A stretch of DNA of 64,000 nucleotides from a virus. Of the stretch, positions 16,281 through 24,312 are shown one piece after another (within the stretch, counting starts at the first letter, position 1; every line of letters starts with the position of its first letter). A program made the position numbers and the translations under genes. The notes below the pieces were generated by a model. It saw only the letters and a list, made by a program, of their open reading frames with translations. It did no database searches and was not told the origin of the DNA. The stretch spans positions 106,685-170,684 of IMG/VR virus record IMGVR_UViG_3300046501_000132; one strand, written 5' to 3'.

Positions 16281-16883
16281 TCACTTTTTGTTCTTGATCC
16301 AATTTTCCATCCTTTCAAAAACCTTAGCAGGAGCACCCATCGCCTCCAGAATATCCTCAGCCGACATATTAGCTATTGGCTTGAGACCTTCAGCCAACAG
16401 TGCATTGTAGGCACGCGGGCGAATCCGTTGGAGCAGGTCCGGATTGGTCACAAACAGACGGAAGATTTCAGCAAACCATTCCATCGTGTTCGGAGCATAG
16501 GACGTGATCGGCTTCTCACCAGAGATCGCCCGGATACGGTCTGAGAAGAAGGAACCAGCGCGGGTTCGGTAGACGTTCACGCCAGACTTGACTTCATCGA
16601 CGTGGTGACCGAGTTCATGTTGGATGACGCCAAGCGGCGTCCGATCAGATATGAACGTTGGCCAGCTATACGAAGGATTGGGATGAGCGCAGAGCGGGAC
16701 CGCAACCGTGATCTTGTTCGAGCGGTAATAGCCACAGGTACCAATGCGCTGGATGAGAGCGCACTCTTTATCGGTCTTATCGTAGATGATATTGAGGACC
16801 GGCTGGGGAATCTCGTTGACATCGCAAAACTTCTGGCAGATCAAGATTCCCAGCTTGGTCTGCCCGATTCGTTCCTGGTTCAT
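16281..16883 (-). CDS. Zinc metallopeptidase-like (HExxH) protein, 200 aa
   Basis: Contains VIQHELGHHVDEV near residue 88, the zincin HExxH motif, and EWFAEIFRLF about 45 residues later that can give the third ligand. No signal peptide, so it would act in the cytoplasm or virion. Has its own TAGACT/TATAAT promoter, first of an operon of small proteins. Substrate unknown; host-protein cleavage or head maturation are guesses. Confidence 0.7.
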   Translation of the reverse strand: MNQERIGQTKLGILICQKFCDVNEIPQPVLNIIYDKTDKECALIQRIGTCGYYRSNKITVAVPLCAHPNPSYSWPTFISDRTPLGVIQHELGHHVDEVKSGVNVYRTRAGSFFSDRIRAISGEKPITSYAPNTMEWFAEIFRLFVTNPDLLQRIRPRAYNALLAEGLKPIANMSAEDILEAMGAPAKVFERMENWIKNKK

Positions 16884-16910
16884 TTCCGGCTCCGTTTAAT
16901 CCATAACTCT

Positions 16911-16939
16911 ATTATACCTGAGCTATGTGATGAAGTCTA
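16911..16939 (-). promoter_or_regulatory. Promoter (TAGACT-17-TATAAT)
   Basis: -35 TAGACT and perfect -10 TATAAT with 17-bp spacer, upstream of the metallopeptidase-like gene. Confidence 0.75.
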
Positions 16940-17146
16940 GAACTTTCTTTCGATGGAACCTATGGACAGATAGAAGTCAAACGCCTCATGGATCATAGTC
17001 TGAGTACCGAGCATGATGAATTTGGTGCCCAAGATATTATAGGAAAAAGCCGGGGCTGAGCACCCGGCTCTCAGAACGGTTTGAGGAATATCCTTAACAA
17101 CTCGATACTCCGCAATCTCGTAAGCGTTACACAACCACTTCAACAT
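16937..17146 (-). CDS. Hypothetical protein, 69 aa
   Basis: Starts MLKWLCNAYEIAEYRVVKDI at ATG 17146 inside the end of the previous gene (an upstream in-frame TTG is possible). Unrecognised small soluble protein; its last codons overlap the -35 of the next promoter. Confidence 0.6.
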   Translation of the reverse strand: MLKWLCNAYEIAEYRVVKDIPQTVLRAGCSAPAFSYNILGTKFIMLGTQTMIHEAFDFYLSIGSIERKF

Positions 17147-17420
17147 TGGGTTCAAACTCCATAACGGGGAACATCAGAGCAGCAGTCGCATTCGCTTGTT
17201 CGGAGGTACGGGAGGTTTCAACCGTTTCCTGACCGTATAGGTATCGCTTGCGCTTTACCACTTGTAGAGTCACACCATTGGTCGTCTCACGCACCGCACG
17301 ACCGATGGTGACATAAATCCAACCGGACTTCGACACCGAGTAGCCATACAGCTTGCCTTCGATGATCGGATTGCCTATGGCATCCAGCTTCTCAAACTTA
17401 TTCACGGAAGACGTATCCAT
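17127..17420 (-). CDS. Hypothetical protein, 97 aa
   Basis: ATG 17420 chosen (MDTSSVNKFEK) within the end of the upstream gene; an in-frame TTG lies 27 bases before it. Beta-rich middle (KLYGYSVSKSGWIYVTIGR). Operon member, unknown function. Confidence 0.6.
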   Translation of the reverse strand: MDTSSVNKFEKLDAIGNPIIEGKLYGYSVSKSGWIYVTIGRAVRETTNGVTLQVVKRKRYLYGQETVETSRTSEQANATAALMFPVMEFEPNVEVVV

Positions 17421-17676
17421 ATTGATACTTCGTTGCGTTTTCTTCAAGCCAAATCTGAGCAGTGTTCAGCTTCTGGATCAGTTCAGGCAACCAGTAGGTC
17501 GATATGCCACCGCCTGCTTTATCAAACCAACCCCCGTCATCTTCAACGAGGATATGGAAGCAGACGTGTTGATCATCCGTTAGACCCATCCCGCCACGAG
17601 GACGCAGGCCGACTCCCAAACACTTCCCCAGGAACACAACCTTGAAGTCTTTATTTACATCCACAAGCTTGCTCAT
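17398..17676 (-). CDS. Hypothetical protein, 92 aa
   Basis: ATGA overlap with the 39-aa gene upstream. Pattern MGLTDDQHVCFHILVEDDGG and ISTYWLPELIQKLNTAQIWL; soluble. Unrecognised. Confidence 0.65.
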   Translation of the reverse strand: MSKLVDVNKDFKVVFLGKCLGVGLRPRGGMGLTDDQHVCFHILVEDDGGWFDKAGGGISTYWLPELIQKLNTAQIWLEENATKYQYGYVFRE

Positions 17677-17792
17677 CCAAACCTCTTCACTACGTTACCC
17701 GACACCAGGTATGTCTTTCCAAAGAAATTCACAACCGTCTTGCCGGTGATCACACTTTGTAGAATGATCAGGTGGTACTTAATCGTGTTCAC
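17673..17792 (-). CDS. Very small protein, 39 aa
   Basis: GTG start overlapping the upstream TGA (GTGA), with GAGGGT eight bases upstream. Hydrophobic/basic (TIKYHLIILQSVITGKTVVN), ends in an ATGA overlap with the next gene. Confidence 0.55.
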   Translation of the reverse strand: MNTIKYHLIILQSVITGKTVVNFFGKTYLVSGNVVKRFG

Positions 17793-17974
17793 GGCACTAC
17801 TACCCTCAAATTTGAACCGGCTTCCTTGATCATGTCGTAGGCGCGGGCAGTAGCACAACTGAAGGCCACCGGGTGTTCTTTACCTTGGTGATGACAACGT
17901 TCGCTCATCCCACACTCTACGAGAAAGGGACATTCCGTTTGTGCCGGAATTTTGCCCGCGACTAGTTGGCTCAT
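17789..17974 (-). CDS. Cys-rich small protein, 61 aa
   Basis: ATG 17974 just after the upstream TGA (TGACATG). Four cysteines in ECPFLVECGMSERCHHQG...FSC suggest a small metal-binding fold. Longer frame upstream overlaps the Ser-rich gene and is not used. Confidence 0.6.
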   Translation of the reverse strand: MSQLVAGKIPAQTECPFLVECGMSERCHHQGKEHPVAFSCATARAYDMIKEAGSNLRVVVP

Positions 17975-17975
17975 G

Positions 17976-18203
17976 TCAGTCCCAGCTTCCGCCGCAGCTA
18001 CCAGAGTCCGAAGAACTGGACGAATCACACGACGATGAATAACCACTATCACCGCCGCCACTGAACGAATCGTTCAGAATTGCAAAGGCGCTGACTGGAT
18101 CGGTATCGCTGCTATGCGAACTACCGTTGGTGCCTGAAAACCGCGAAGCCGGACGACCTTGGATCTTTTGCCCCGGCTTTTTCTTGTTTGCGTTATAACT
18201 CAT
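17976..18203 (-). CDS. Ser/Gly-rich low-complexity protein, 75 aa
   Basis: ATG 18203 with GGAGTG six bases upstream. Basic N terminus (MSYNANKKKPGQK), then an almost pure Ser/Gly/Asp C terminus (SSSCDSSSSSDSGSCGGS). Probably disordered. Function unknown. Confidence 0.6.
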   Translation of the reverse strand: MSYNANKKKPGQKIQGRPASRFSGTNGSSHSSDTDPVSAFAILNDSFSGGGDSGYSSSCDSSSSSDSGSCGGSWD

Positions 18204-18253
18204 ATCAATCACTCCATTTGATGAGGAAAGTAGATCTGAAATTACCGACAACT

Positions 18254-18556
18254 TCAGTCGCCCCACTTTCCATAAAATAGAACCCCTTCGGGTTCATCTT
18301 GAGTCAGTACAGTCAATCGGTTGATATACTCACGACCGGAGAGAACTGTAATGGCTTCCGATCCCAATTGCTCCGGCTTGGTGCCAATCCAGCTAACGTC
18401 TTCAGCACCTTCCGAGATTTCCTTGATTGCCGCCTCTCGGGTTGTGTAACCTTCAAAGCTGCCAGCAAGAAACCCACTATCACCGAACCCGTAGAACATC
18501 GCCTCGTAAATCTTGGCTCCGGTGGGTTCATCGTGAAAAGGCCAGTTTCCTTCCAT
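18254..18556 (-). CDS. Hypothetical protein, 100 aa
   Basis: ATG 18556 four bases after the prepilin-like gene stop. Acidic alpha/beta protein (YTTREAAIKEISEGAEDVSW) resembling small phage proteins that carry an extended hairpin; not assignable. Confidence 0.65.
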   Translation of the reverse strand: MEGNWPFHDEPTGAKIYEAMFYGFGDSGFLAGSFEGYTTREAAIKEISEGAEDVSWIGTKPEQLGSEAITVLSGREYINRLTVLTQDEPEGVLFYGKWGD

Positions 18557-18559
18557 CGA

Positions 18560-18688
18560 TCACCAGAATTTTGCGATGAAATGAACAGCTACATAAATAG
18601 CACTGCCGATCAGACTCAGAAGGAACAGGAACCAAAACGTCAGCAAAAGTTCAATCAGGGTAAACCCGCCTTGTTGTTTGCTTTTCAT
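18560..18688 (-). CDS. Miniature type IV prepilin-like membrane peptide, 42 aa
   Basis: Reads MKSKQQGGFTLIELLLTFWF, then a hydrophobic stretch to residue 36. The short basic leader, Gly, Phe at +1, Glu at +5 and following hydrophobic helix are the hallmark of the class III (type IV pilin) signal cleaved and methylated by PilD-type prepilin peptidases. There is no globular pilin domain after the helix. ATG overlaps the upstream stop (ATGA). It might poison, plug or exploit the host type IV pilus or type II secretion machinery. Confidence 0.7.
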   Translation of the reverse strand: MKSKQQGGFTLIELLLTFWFLFLLSLIGSAIYVAVHFIAKFW

Positions 18689-18870
18689 ACCTTCACCTTG
18701 GCTTGTTCTTCCTCCCAGGCGACGTATTCTTCATACGACTGGAAAGAGGGATACTGCTTTTGTTGCTTTTCGAAGTTTGTATTGGCCAACATTGCCACGT
18801 TCTTGCTCATCGTGACTCGTCCAACCGGAGTTTGACGAATCCAACCACCACTTACACGACTGATAACCAT
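18685..18870 (-). CDS. Hypothetical protein, 61 aa
   Basis: ATG 18870 preceded by GAGGCCCAA. N-terminal basic beta region, C-terminal charged helix (YEEYVAWEEEQAKVKV). Coupled by ATGA to the prepilin-like peptide. Confidence 0.6.
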   Translation of the reverse strand: MVISRVSGGWIRQTPVGRVTMSKNVAMLANTNFEKQQKQYPSFQSYEEYVAWEEEQAKVKV

Positions 18871-18922
18871 TTGGGCCTCGAATTGAACTACAAAGAAAGC
18901 GCCTCGAAGGGCGCCCTATTAC

Positions 18923-19501
18923 TTACACAGCCGAAGCAGCGGCAATAGCTTGCTTCGCGGCGGTACGAGCTTTGAATGCATTGCTCTTCACAGCCAGATT
19001 TGCGTTGTCCAATGCGACCTGACACGATTTCGCATACAAGCGGAAGTCTTCAACGTCGGCTTCCGGACGATATTCCACACGATTGTCACCGAACATCAGA
19101 CGAGTACGCACTTGTTCTTCGTACCAGTTGGAACCCATGACTTCCGTCAGGTCTTGATCATAGGTCAGTTCGCAGAACTTTTCGGTCAGTTCGGCGCGAG
19201 CGAACGGCGTCAGCGTCGGGAAGTTCATCACCACGATGCCGGCCGAGGCAGCGACATTCCGCAGGTTCTGCTTCGGAATGTAGAAATATGCCGGCTTGTT
19301 TTCCAGATTTTCCAGGGCTTGGTCACGACCATACGACTTGACGAAGCGTTCATCTTCGCGGCAGCGAGCAGCTTGGCCCACGACGATGTTGCCTTCGTCG
19401 TCCACCTTCCAAGCGATGGTGACGCCACCCAGGTGATTGAACTGGCCGGTCACCGGGTCTTGTTCACGAGCGTGGATGTAGTAGACTTTGTTCTTGATCA
19501 T
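18923..19501 (-). CDS. Hypothetical protein, 192 aa
   Basis: Starts MIKNKVYYIHAREQDPVTGQ. N-terminal half beta-rich (GGVTIAWKVDDEGNIVVGQA), C-terminal half helical and Ala-rich. SD is weak. No family recognised; codon use is cleaner and more GC-rich than that of the small operon genes, suggesting good expression. Confidence 0.7.
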   Translation of the reverse strand: MIKNKVYYIHAREQDPVTGQFNHLGGVTIAWKVDDEGNIVVGQAARCREDERFVKSYGRDQALENLENKPAYFYIPKQNLRNVAASAGIVVMNFPTLTPFARAELTEKFCELTYDQDLTEVMGSNWYEEQVRTRLMFGDNRVEYRPEADVEDFRLYAKSCQVALDNANLAVKSNAFKARTAAKQAIAAASAV

Positions 19502-19601
19502 TTGAAAACTTTCCAGTTAGTTAAGAAACATTCGATTTCCTATCGAATAGAGGATATTTTACCTATGTAAATGTGTTTCGTCTAGCTATGGAGTATGACT
19601 T

Positions 19602-20102
19602 TCAGTCCGAACCGATGAGTGCGCGGGCCTTCAAATACGCAGCCCAATTAACGCCATCATAGACATCACACTTCACAAAATAATCTTCGAAGGGAGCAAT
19701 ATCCGAGTCATCATCCAAGATAATGAACATGCGGGTCCATAGATCATACTTCCGCAGCCATTCCTTAATCTCTGACCCGCGCCGGTTCTTTTCGTCGGGA
19801 TAAACATCCAAGCTGGGTGTTCTCCAACCAATATCATCATAGAAGATGTAATTACCAAGGTTGGGGCATGCGGCGTTCAGAACCATCTTGAAAGACTCAA
19901 GCGTCATTCCGTAACGCCAAGTGGACGATATCACCAATTGGCAATCAAAGTCTTCACAGAGATTCCTGACCAACATACAAGAAATGGGGTCAAGGTAACT
20001 TGCGCCACCTTCATTCCCCATTGCGATACAGGCACGGGGTGTACAAAGCACCCCGTCCATATCCAAGAAGATGATATTAGATTTTCTCAACGTTTCAGCC
20101 AA
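19602..20102 (-). CDS. HAD-superfamily phosphatase-like protein, about 166 aa
   Basis: Motif I IIFLDMDGVLCTP, motif II LVISSTWRYG, motif III region MFIILDDDSD: a cap-less HAD enzyme of the kind seen with polynucleotide phosphatase or nucleotidase activity in phages. Starts at TTG (20102, or 20090 as a TTGA overlap with the upstream stop). Unlike the 4666 protein it keeps the DxD motif. Confidence 0.78.
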   Translation of the reverse strand: MAETLRKSNIIFLDMDGVLCTPRACIAMGNEGGASYLDPISCMLVRNLCEDFDCQLVISSTWRYGMTLESFKMVLNAACPNLGNYIFYDDIGWRTPSLDVYPDEKNRRGSEIKEWLRKYDLWTRMFIILDDDSDIAPFEDYFVKCDVYDGVNWAAYLKARALIGSD

Positions 20103-20299
20103 TCCTTCATCTGCTCATCCGTCAGCGAGTTCATATGATTGAGAATGTTCTCAATGGGCAACCCAGGCATGACTCCAAGGTCTTTCGTCTTGCCGGTTTC
20201 CTTATCCTCAATCGTAACCCACTCCCGATACACGGAATGCGATTCTTCGGACGGCGGACAGTGATATCGGAACAAATATCGATCAGAATGCAACCGCAT
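20087..20299 (-). CDS. Hypothetical protein, 70 aa
   Basis: ATG 20299 has the strong SD GAGGAAG six bases away and is preferred over the ATG at 20314. Contains YLFRYHCPPSEESHSVYREW. Unrecognised. Confidence 0.6.
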   Translation of the reverse strand: MRLHSDRYLFRYHCPPSEESHSVYREWVTIEDKETGKTKDLGVMPGLPIENILNHMNSLTDEQMKDWLKR

Positions 20300-20516
20300 A
20301 GTTGTCTTCCTCATAATCCCCTGTGGGATCGTTGTCTTCCACTTGGAAGGTTACGTGACGATAGTTACTCTTGGTCTGATGTGATTTCAGGTGGGTCAAC
20401 AATCCCAACTGAATCCGATCAATACCAAAATACACGATAGTCAGAAAAGCGAGCTCACCACTATTTTCCGGGTAATGCGCCGGCTTGATACCATACTGCT
20501 TAATTGCTTCAATCAT
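20283..20516 (-). CDS. Hypothetical protein, 77 aa
   Basis: ATGA overlap with the membrane protein gene. Soluble; acidic C terminus (VEDNDPTGDYEEDNY). Confidence 0.6.
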   Translation of the reverse strand: MIEAIKQYGIKPAHYPENSGELAFLTIVYFGIDRIQLGLLTHLKSHQTKSNYRHVTFQVEDNDPTGDYEEDNYAVAF

Positions 20517-20791
20517 GGCTTAAAGAACCAAAAGAAAACGTCACTAATCGTGGTGTTGTTGACACGGTCGTAATAGGCGAAGTAATAAAGCAAATCACCT
20601 ATTCCGATAAGAATGAAGAAGTATATGATGAGCACCAGATACATCGGTGCTTCGATGTCCACCAATAACCTCTTTGATACTGCACACTTATATACCCATA
20701 GTCCCAGAATCGCAATTGCTGCGGATAGCTGTAGCCAAAGCGGCGTTTTAATTGCTATAATTACGCAGATGATTATGTGAATGATGGGCAT
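20513..20791 (-). CDS. Small multi-pass membrane protein, 92 aa
   Basis: Two to three hydrophobic segments (about 3-33 and 49-72), N terminus MPIIHIIICVIIAIK. No cysteine or charged motif that identifies it. Could be a host-membrane modulator. Confidence 0.65.
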   Translation of the reverse strand: MPIIHIIICVIIAIKTPLWLQLSAAIAILGLWVYKCAVSKRLLVDIEAPMYLVLIIYFFILIGIGDLLYYFAYYDRVNNTTISDVFFWFFKP

Positions 20792-21168
20792 TGATAATTA
20801 TGAACCTCAAATTTATAAATACGATCCTTAGCACGTAGATTATTCACATTAGGAACCGTCACGCCGTTCTTCATCGCATCTTTCCAATCTTCATTGTAAA
20901 GAACATCTGTCCAGAATAAAGCCAGTGCTCCATCCCAAAACTCGATGATAAAGGATCGGCCAATCAGACTCTTACGGCTGATCTGCTTGTATGAACTATA
21001 GCTGGTCGAACCGCCTGTGCCCAATAAACCACAACTCATAGTCTTATACTTCCACAGAGTCGCATCCGCCTCGTTCAAAACAAATTCAAGCGCGGCGGAT
21101 GGACTTTGGAGAAATAGATCATAAATCCGAATTCTTGGCCTTACTACCAAATCGCTGGGAAGGGTCAA
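20773..21168 (-). CDS. Hypothetical protein, 131 aa
   Basis: Start set at TTG 21168, which forms a TTGA overlap with the upstream stop and has GGAGGGA five bases upstream, far better than the frame's first TTG at 21216. Soluble alpha/beta protein (KSLIGRSFIIEFWDGALALFW). Unrecognised. Confidence 0.6.
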   Translation of the reverse strand: MTLPSDLVVRPRIRIYDLFLQSPSAALEFVLNEADATLWKYKTMSCGLLGTGGSTSYSSYKQISRKSLIGRSFIIEFWDGALALFWTDVLYNEDWKDAMKNGVTVPNVNNLRAKDRIYKFEVHNYQCPSFT

Positions 21169-21299
21169 GGTAGTCCCTCCACTCGTATCTTCCCAATCGA
21201 GAATTCCCAACCCCAAGAGTTGCGAATATCCTCAAGTCTGATGGATTCATGATAGACAGCATATACATTACTACCCGCTGTTACGACCCAGACATGCAT
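21165..21299 (-). CDS. Small hypothetical protein, 44 aa
   Basis: Begins MHVWVVTAGSNVYAVYHES at an ATG overlapping the TelA stop (TAATG). Probably one beta-hairpin domain; too short to classify. Translationally coupled on both sides. Confidence 0.6.
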   Translation of the reverse strand: MHVWVVTAGSNVYAVYHESIRLEDIRNSWGWEFSIGKIRVEGLP

Positions 21300-22468
21300 T
21301 ACTTGCTCCAGCTCAACATTTCCGTCTTCATCTGCTCGCGCAGTTGATCGATCTTGGTCGAAGCGGCGGCGCGTTCCTGGCGTCCAGCTTCCTGGATCTG
21401 CTTCACTTGCTTGACCGAGTCGATCAGCTTGTTCTGGCAGTATTCCAGAGTCTCGACATCAACCACCGAGCGTTCGGATGCCTTTGCCACTGCAATTGCG
21501 TTCATATTATTCAAATCTGCCGCCTTCTTGAAGAATTCGTTTGTTTTATCGTCCATAGCGGACCCGATCTCAGCGTTTTCCTTCTGCTTCAGCTTGATGA
21601 TCGTGAGGCTGATCTGCTTCTTCCAGGCCGGAATCGTCGTATTGATCAGATCGTTGAACTTCTCCACCATCGCCACATTGCCGGTCTGAATCTGACGGAT
21701 TTCCGGCGCGGTCAGAAGAGCAATCTGCTGCATTCGCTTCAGACGGTCGATCTGCTTTTCCCACAGCTTGATCCGCTGCTCGAATTCGTTGACCGCCTGA
21801 ATCTCAAACTGATCGGTCGAACTCTCCGCGTGTGCTTTCTGAACCGCATAGTCTTGGTTCATTTCGACCAGGAGCGCCTGAGCCGCTTCGATGGAGTTAC
21901 CCAAGTCGTGGTATTCCTGGAGATTCTTCTCATACAGGTCTTCCAGGAACTTGTTGTCGGAGCGCATCGCGTCTTGACGCTTCTCCAGATCGGACACGAC
22001 CTTACCAATGGAAGTGCTCGTGTCTTCGAACTTCGCCAGGACTTCAACCTTTTTCTTCTTGGCCGAGCCAATCAGCTTGCTCAGGAAGCCCTTATTCTTG
22101 TCCATGTTCAGATCATCGACTTTGACCTGGCTCGTCAGCGCGAGAATCTGGGTGATGCCATCACCAAACTCGCCCATCTTGCCAGTTGTCGTTCTCTGAA
22201 GGATGACGTCCGAAAGGCGCGCGACTTCCTTACCGGCTTCAGTGCCAAACTCGCTGATGGTCATCTGATCCTTGACGCCCCGCGCTTTGGACAGTTTCTG
22301 CCCGACCTGGGCATTCAGAATTGGAACCGTTGCCGGGAGATTCCGAACCGGGTCAATTCCATCAGTGTAATTGCCCAACACCTTCATCGGAGCGACTTGC
22401 GGGGCCTCGGCCATCATGACCTTGTTTTCGACTTTCGGCTCATTACCGAACATACTTGCATAAGACAT
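21299..22468 (-). CDS. TelA-family (toxic anion resistance) protein, 389 aa
   Basis: ATG 22468 (MSYASMFGNEP) with AAGGAAAC upstream. Helical, with the TelA hallmarks: GFLSKLIGSAKKKKVEVLAKFEDTS (F-x-K/L-F-G-K), QRIKLWEKQIDRLKRMQQIALLTAPEIRQIQ and a long C-terminal coiled coil. TelA proteins associate with Ter stress systems. Part of the gene block from 29.2 to 21.3 kb that also encodes TerD, TerC-like and vWA proteins. Confidence 0.88.
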   Translation of the reverse strand: MSYASMFGNEPKVENKVMMAEAPQVAPMKVLGNYTDGIDPVRNLPATVPILNAQVGQKLSKARGVKDQMTISEFGTEAGKEVARLSDVILQRTTTGKMGEFGDGITQILALTSQVKVDDLNMDKNKGFLSKLIGSAKKKKVEVLAKFEDTSTSIGKVVSDLEKRQDAMRSDNKFLEDLYEKNLQEYHDLGNSIEAAQALLVEMNQDYAVQKAHAESSTDQFEIQAVNEFEQRIKLWEKQIDRLKRMQQIALLTAPEIRQIQTGNVAMVEKFNDLINTTIPAWKKQISLTIIKLKQKENAEIGSAMDDKTNEFFKKAADLNNMNAIAVAKASERSVVDVETLEYCQNKLIDSVKQVKQIQEAGRQERAAASTKIDQLREQMKTEMLSWSK

Positions 22469-22478
22469 TTTGTTTCCT

Positions 22479-22730
22479 TTATTGATAGTAGGGTGTAGAA
22501 ACACAGCCGACGACCGAATATTTCAGCGACCTCTTGGGAGGAAGCTCATCGATGTATTGGTGGTCAAACAACCAATTCCGAATCAGTTCCGCCGCGACTT
22601 CATCCTTGGCGTAGAACAGCGCAGGCCATTGGATGCATGGGATATAGTCATTAATGAACCGCTGCCCAAGACGCTGGTGATCCTCTTTCTTGCGTTCATG
22701 GATCTCCAACAGGATATCAAGACTCTGCAT
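22479..22730 (-). CDS. Hypothetical protein, 83 aa
   Basis: ATG 22730 in the end of the upstream gene. Starts MQSLDILLEIHERKKEDHQR; helical. Ter-block passenger, function unknown. Confidence 0.6.
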   Translation of the reverse strand: MQSLDILLEIHERKKEDHQRLGQRFINDYIPCIQWPALFYAKDEVAAELIRNWLFDHQYIDELPPKRSLKYSVVGCVSTPYYQ

Positions 22731-23067
22731 CGACAATCCCCAACTTGTTACGAACCCAGGCAAGACGCTTTTCGTTCGTATGGGCCTTATGCTTCGTTCC
22801 CTCTTGAATATAGTGGATCATATCTTCATTGAATGGATAGGATTGGCTCAGACCATCATCCTTGAGCATGTCCTGAAGTTCCGTCCCCACTCGACCATAG
22901 TGCCAATCACCCAAGTTGGCTTGGTTTGACCAAAAATAAAGATTAGAACACAGACCGTAGCCACGAGAGAAATTCTTGGATTTCAATCCATAATCTCCCG
23001 CCAAGGGCGCGCCGGACTCCACCCATGTAATGTAGGCCGTCAGAAACTGCTTCATCAAATCAGACAT
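22717..23067 (-). CDS. Hypothetical protein, 116 aa
   Basis: ATG 23067 overlapping the upstream gene end (MSDLMKQFLTAYITWVESG). Pattern SRGYGLCSNLYFW is reminiscent of small phage proteins of unknown role. Ter-block passenger. Confidence 0.62.
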   Translation of the reverse strand: MSDLMKQFLTAYITWVESGAPLAGDYGLKSKNFSRGYGLCSNLYFWSNQANLGDWHYGRVGTELQDMLKDDGLSQSYPFNEDMIHYIQEGTKHKAHTNEKRLAWVRNKLGIVDAES

Positions 23068-23284
23068 CAGAATACACCCTTCCCGGAACCGGCTCAAAGC
23101 CAGCAAGTTGTACATGAGTTCCCCAGAAAGTCCGATAACCTTGACCGATCACGCAATAATAGCAGATCGCATGGTCTACGAACTCCGGAAACCGTTTCAG
23201 AAACTCAGCTGAATGTACATCATTCAGTTGAATCTTGTAAGCGTCACCCGCCTTTGTGTTAGCGAGGATTTCATCCAGCGTCAT
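23060..23284 (-). CDS. Hypothetical protein, 74 aa
   Basis: ATGA overlap with the 275-aa gene. Starts MTLDEILANTKAGDAYKIQL; soluble. Unrecognised. Confidence 0.6.
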   Translation of the reverse strand: MTLDEILANTKAGDAYKIQLNDVHSAEFLKRFPEFVDHAICYYCVIGQGYRTFWGTHVQLAGFEPVPGRVYSDV

Positions 23285-24108
23285 AGAATCCCCTTGAGAG
23301 CCTTGGAAATATCCTCCAGCCCATCCTTCCCGCTGATCATGGAGTTACGAATCACGTTCTCCACGAGAGGGATGATAGTCATCCCGAGTTCATCGGCAAA
23401 CGTATCACTATCGGACAGCGACTTCTCCATCTGTTCCAACTGGCTCTTGTTAAGAACCATCAGAGACAGAGATTTGGCAAACATTTCCTTGCGCTTCAGA
23501 GCCAAGTCCTTGACCATCTGATCCGGATTCTTCACCGCAACGTAGTTCAGAGTATTGACGGTGTTATCCAAATCCACATACAATCGGTTCAGAATCAACT
23601 TGGCACCAGAGAGTCCGTCCAGGAAAGGCTTAATATGAATTTTGGCCAGTTCCTGATATTTCCTCATCGCCGCGTCTAGCTTCGATTTTACCTCGTTTCG
23701 CACCTGAGCGGGGTCGGTCTTAGATGAGCGTAGGAAGCCGAAAATACCCGCGCCCTTACCGGAGGACTCGATTAGCTGTAGCGCCTCCAGGATGAGCGTT
23801 TTAGGCTCATTTAGCATAGTCTTCAGCTGAGCGAACTCGGTAACGACGTTATCAACACAGCGGTTCGCTTCGGTCGCTTCGGAGACGTGCCAATCGCCAA
23901 CGTCGCTGATGTCGGTGACTGCCAGTTTGGCGACTTCTTTCCCATTGAGAATAAAGTCAACTCGCGTCGAAGTGGTTGTGAGATTATTTTCCTTCAACCA
24001 GGCTTCGATGTCATCAAACCGGGAGTTGCTTTGCTTCGTTTCACCAAACAGATTCATTTTCTTGTCCACCACCCCGTTGGAATCTCCGAACAGGTTCTTG
24101 TAGCTCAT
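23281..24108 (-). CDS. Helical protein of the Ter block, 275 aa
   Basis: N terminus MSYKNLFGDSNGVVDKK shares the MSYxxxFG start and spacing with the TelA protein. The rest is helical (LNEPKTLILEALQLIESSGKG, GIFGFLRSSKTDPAQVRNEV) and loosely TelA-like in composition, so it may be a diverged TelA or a partner. TGATG coupling with the zinc-ribbon gene. Confidence 0.65.
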   Translation of the reverse strand: MSYKNLFGDSNGVVDKKMNLFGETKQSNSRFDDIEAWLKENNLTTTSTRVDFILNGKEVAKLAVTDISDVGDWHVSEATEANRCVDNVVTEFAQLKTMLNEPKTLILEALQLIESSGKGAGIFGFLRSSKTDPAQVRNEVKSKLDAAMRKYQELAKIHIKPFLDGLSGAKLILNRLYVDLDNTVNTLNYVAVKNPDQMVKDLALKRKEMFAKSLSLMVLNKSQLEQMEKSLSDSDTFADELGMTIIPLVENVIRNSMISGKDGLEDISKALKGIL

Positions 24109-24305
24109 CAGTATCTCTGAGTTGTTACTTCGTTACCGCAAGGAGGGCACTTGATGAACTTGTGGACGTCGGCCCCTCCACCAATATCCCTCGAAGTATG
24201 AGTTTGGATATCAGCCGGAACATATTCCAACGTTGCTCCACAATTACGACAGATGATCTCTTTGACCACAGACGGATGCGGAGTTGCATTAACTACACGG
24301 ACCAT
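24108..24305 (-). CDS. Zinc-ribbon protein, 65 aa
   Basis: ATG 24305 with GAGGAAAT upstream. Two CxxC knuckles (ICRNCG near residue 20, KCPPCG near 52) form one zinc ribbon. Small, possibly an adaptor for the Ter-block proteins. Confidence 0.7.
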   Translation of the reverse strand: MVRVVNATPHPSVVKEIICRNCGATLEYVPADIQTHTSRDIGGGADVHKFIKCPPCGNEVTTQRY

Positions 24306-24312
24306 TATTTCC

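Noticed and set aside
21344-22498. 384-aa plus-strand ORF over TelA
   Set aside because: Antisense shadow of the clear TelA-family gene.
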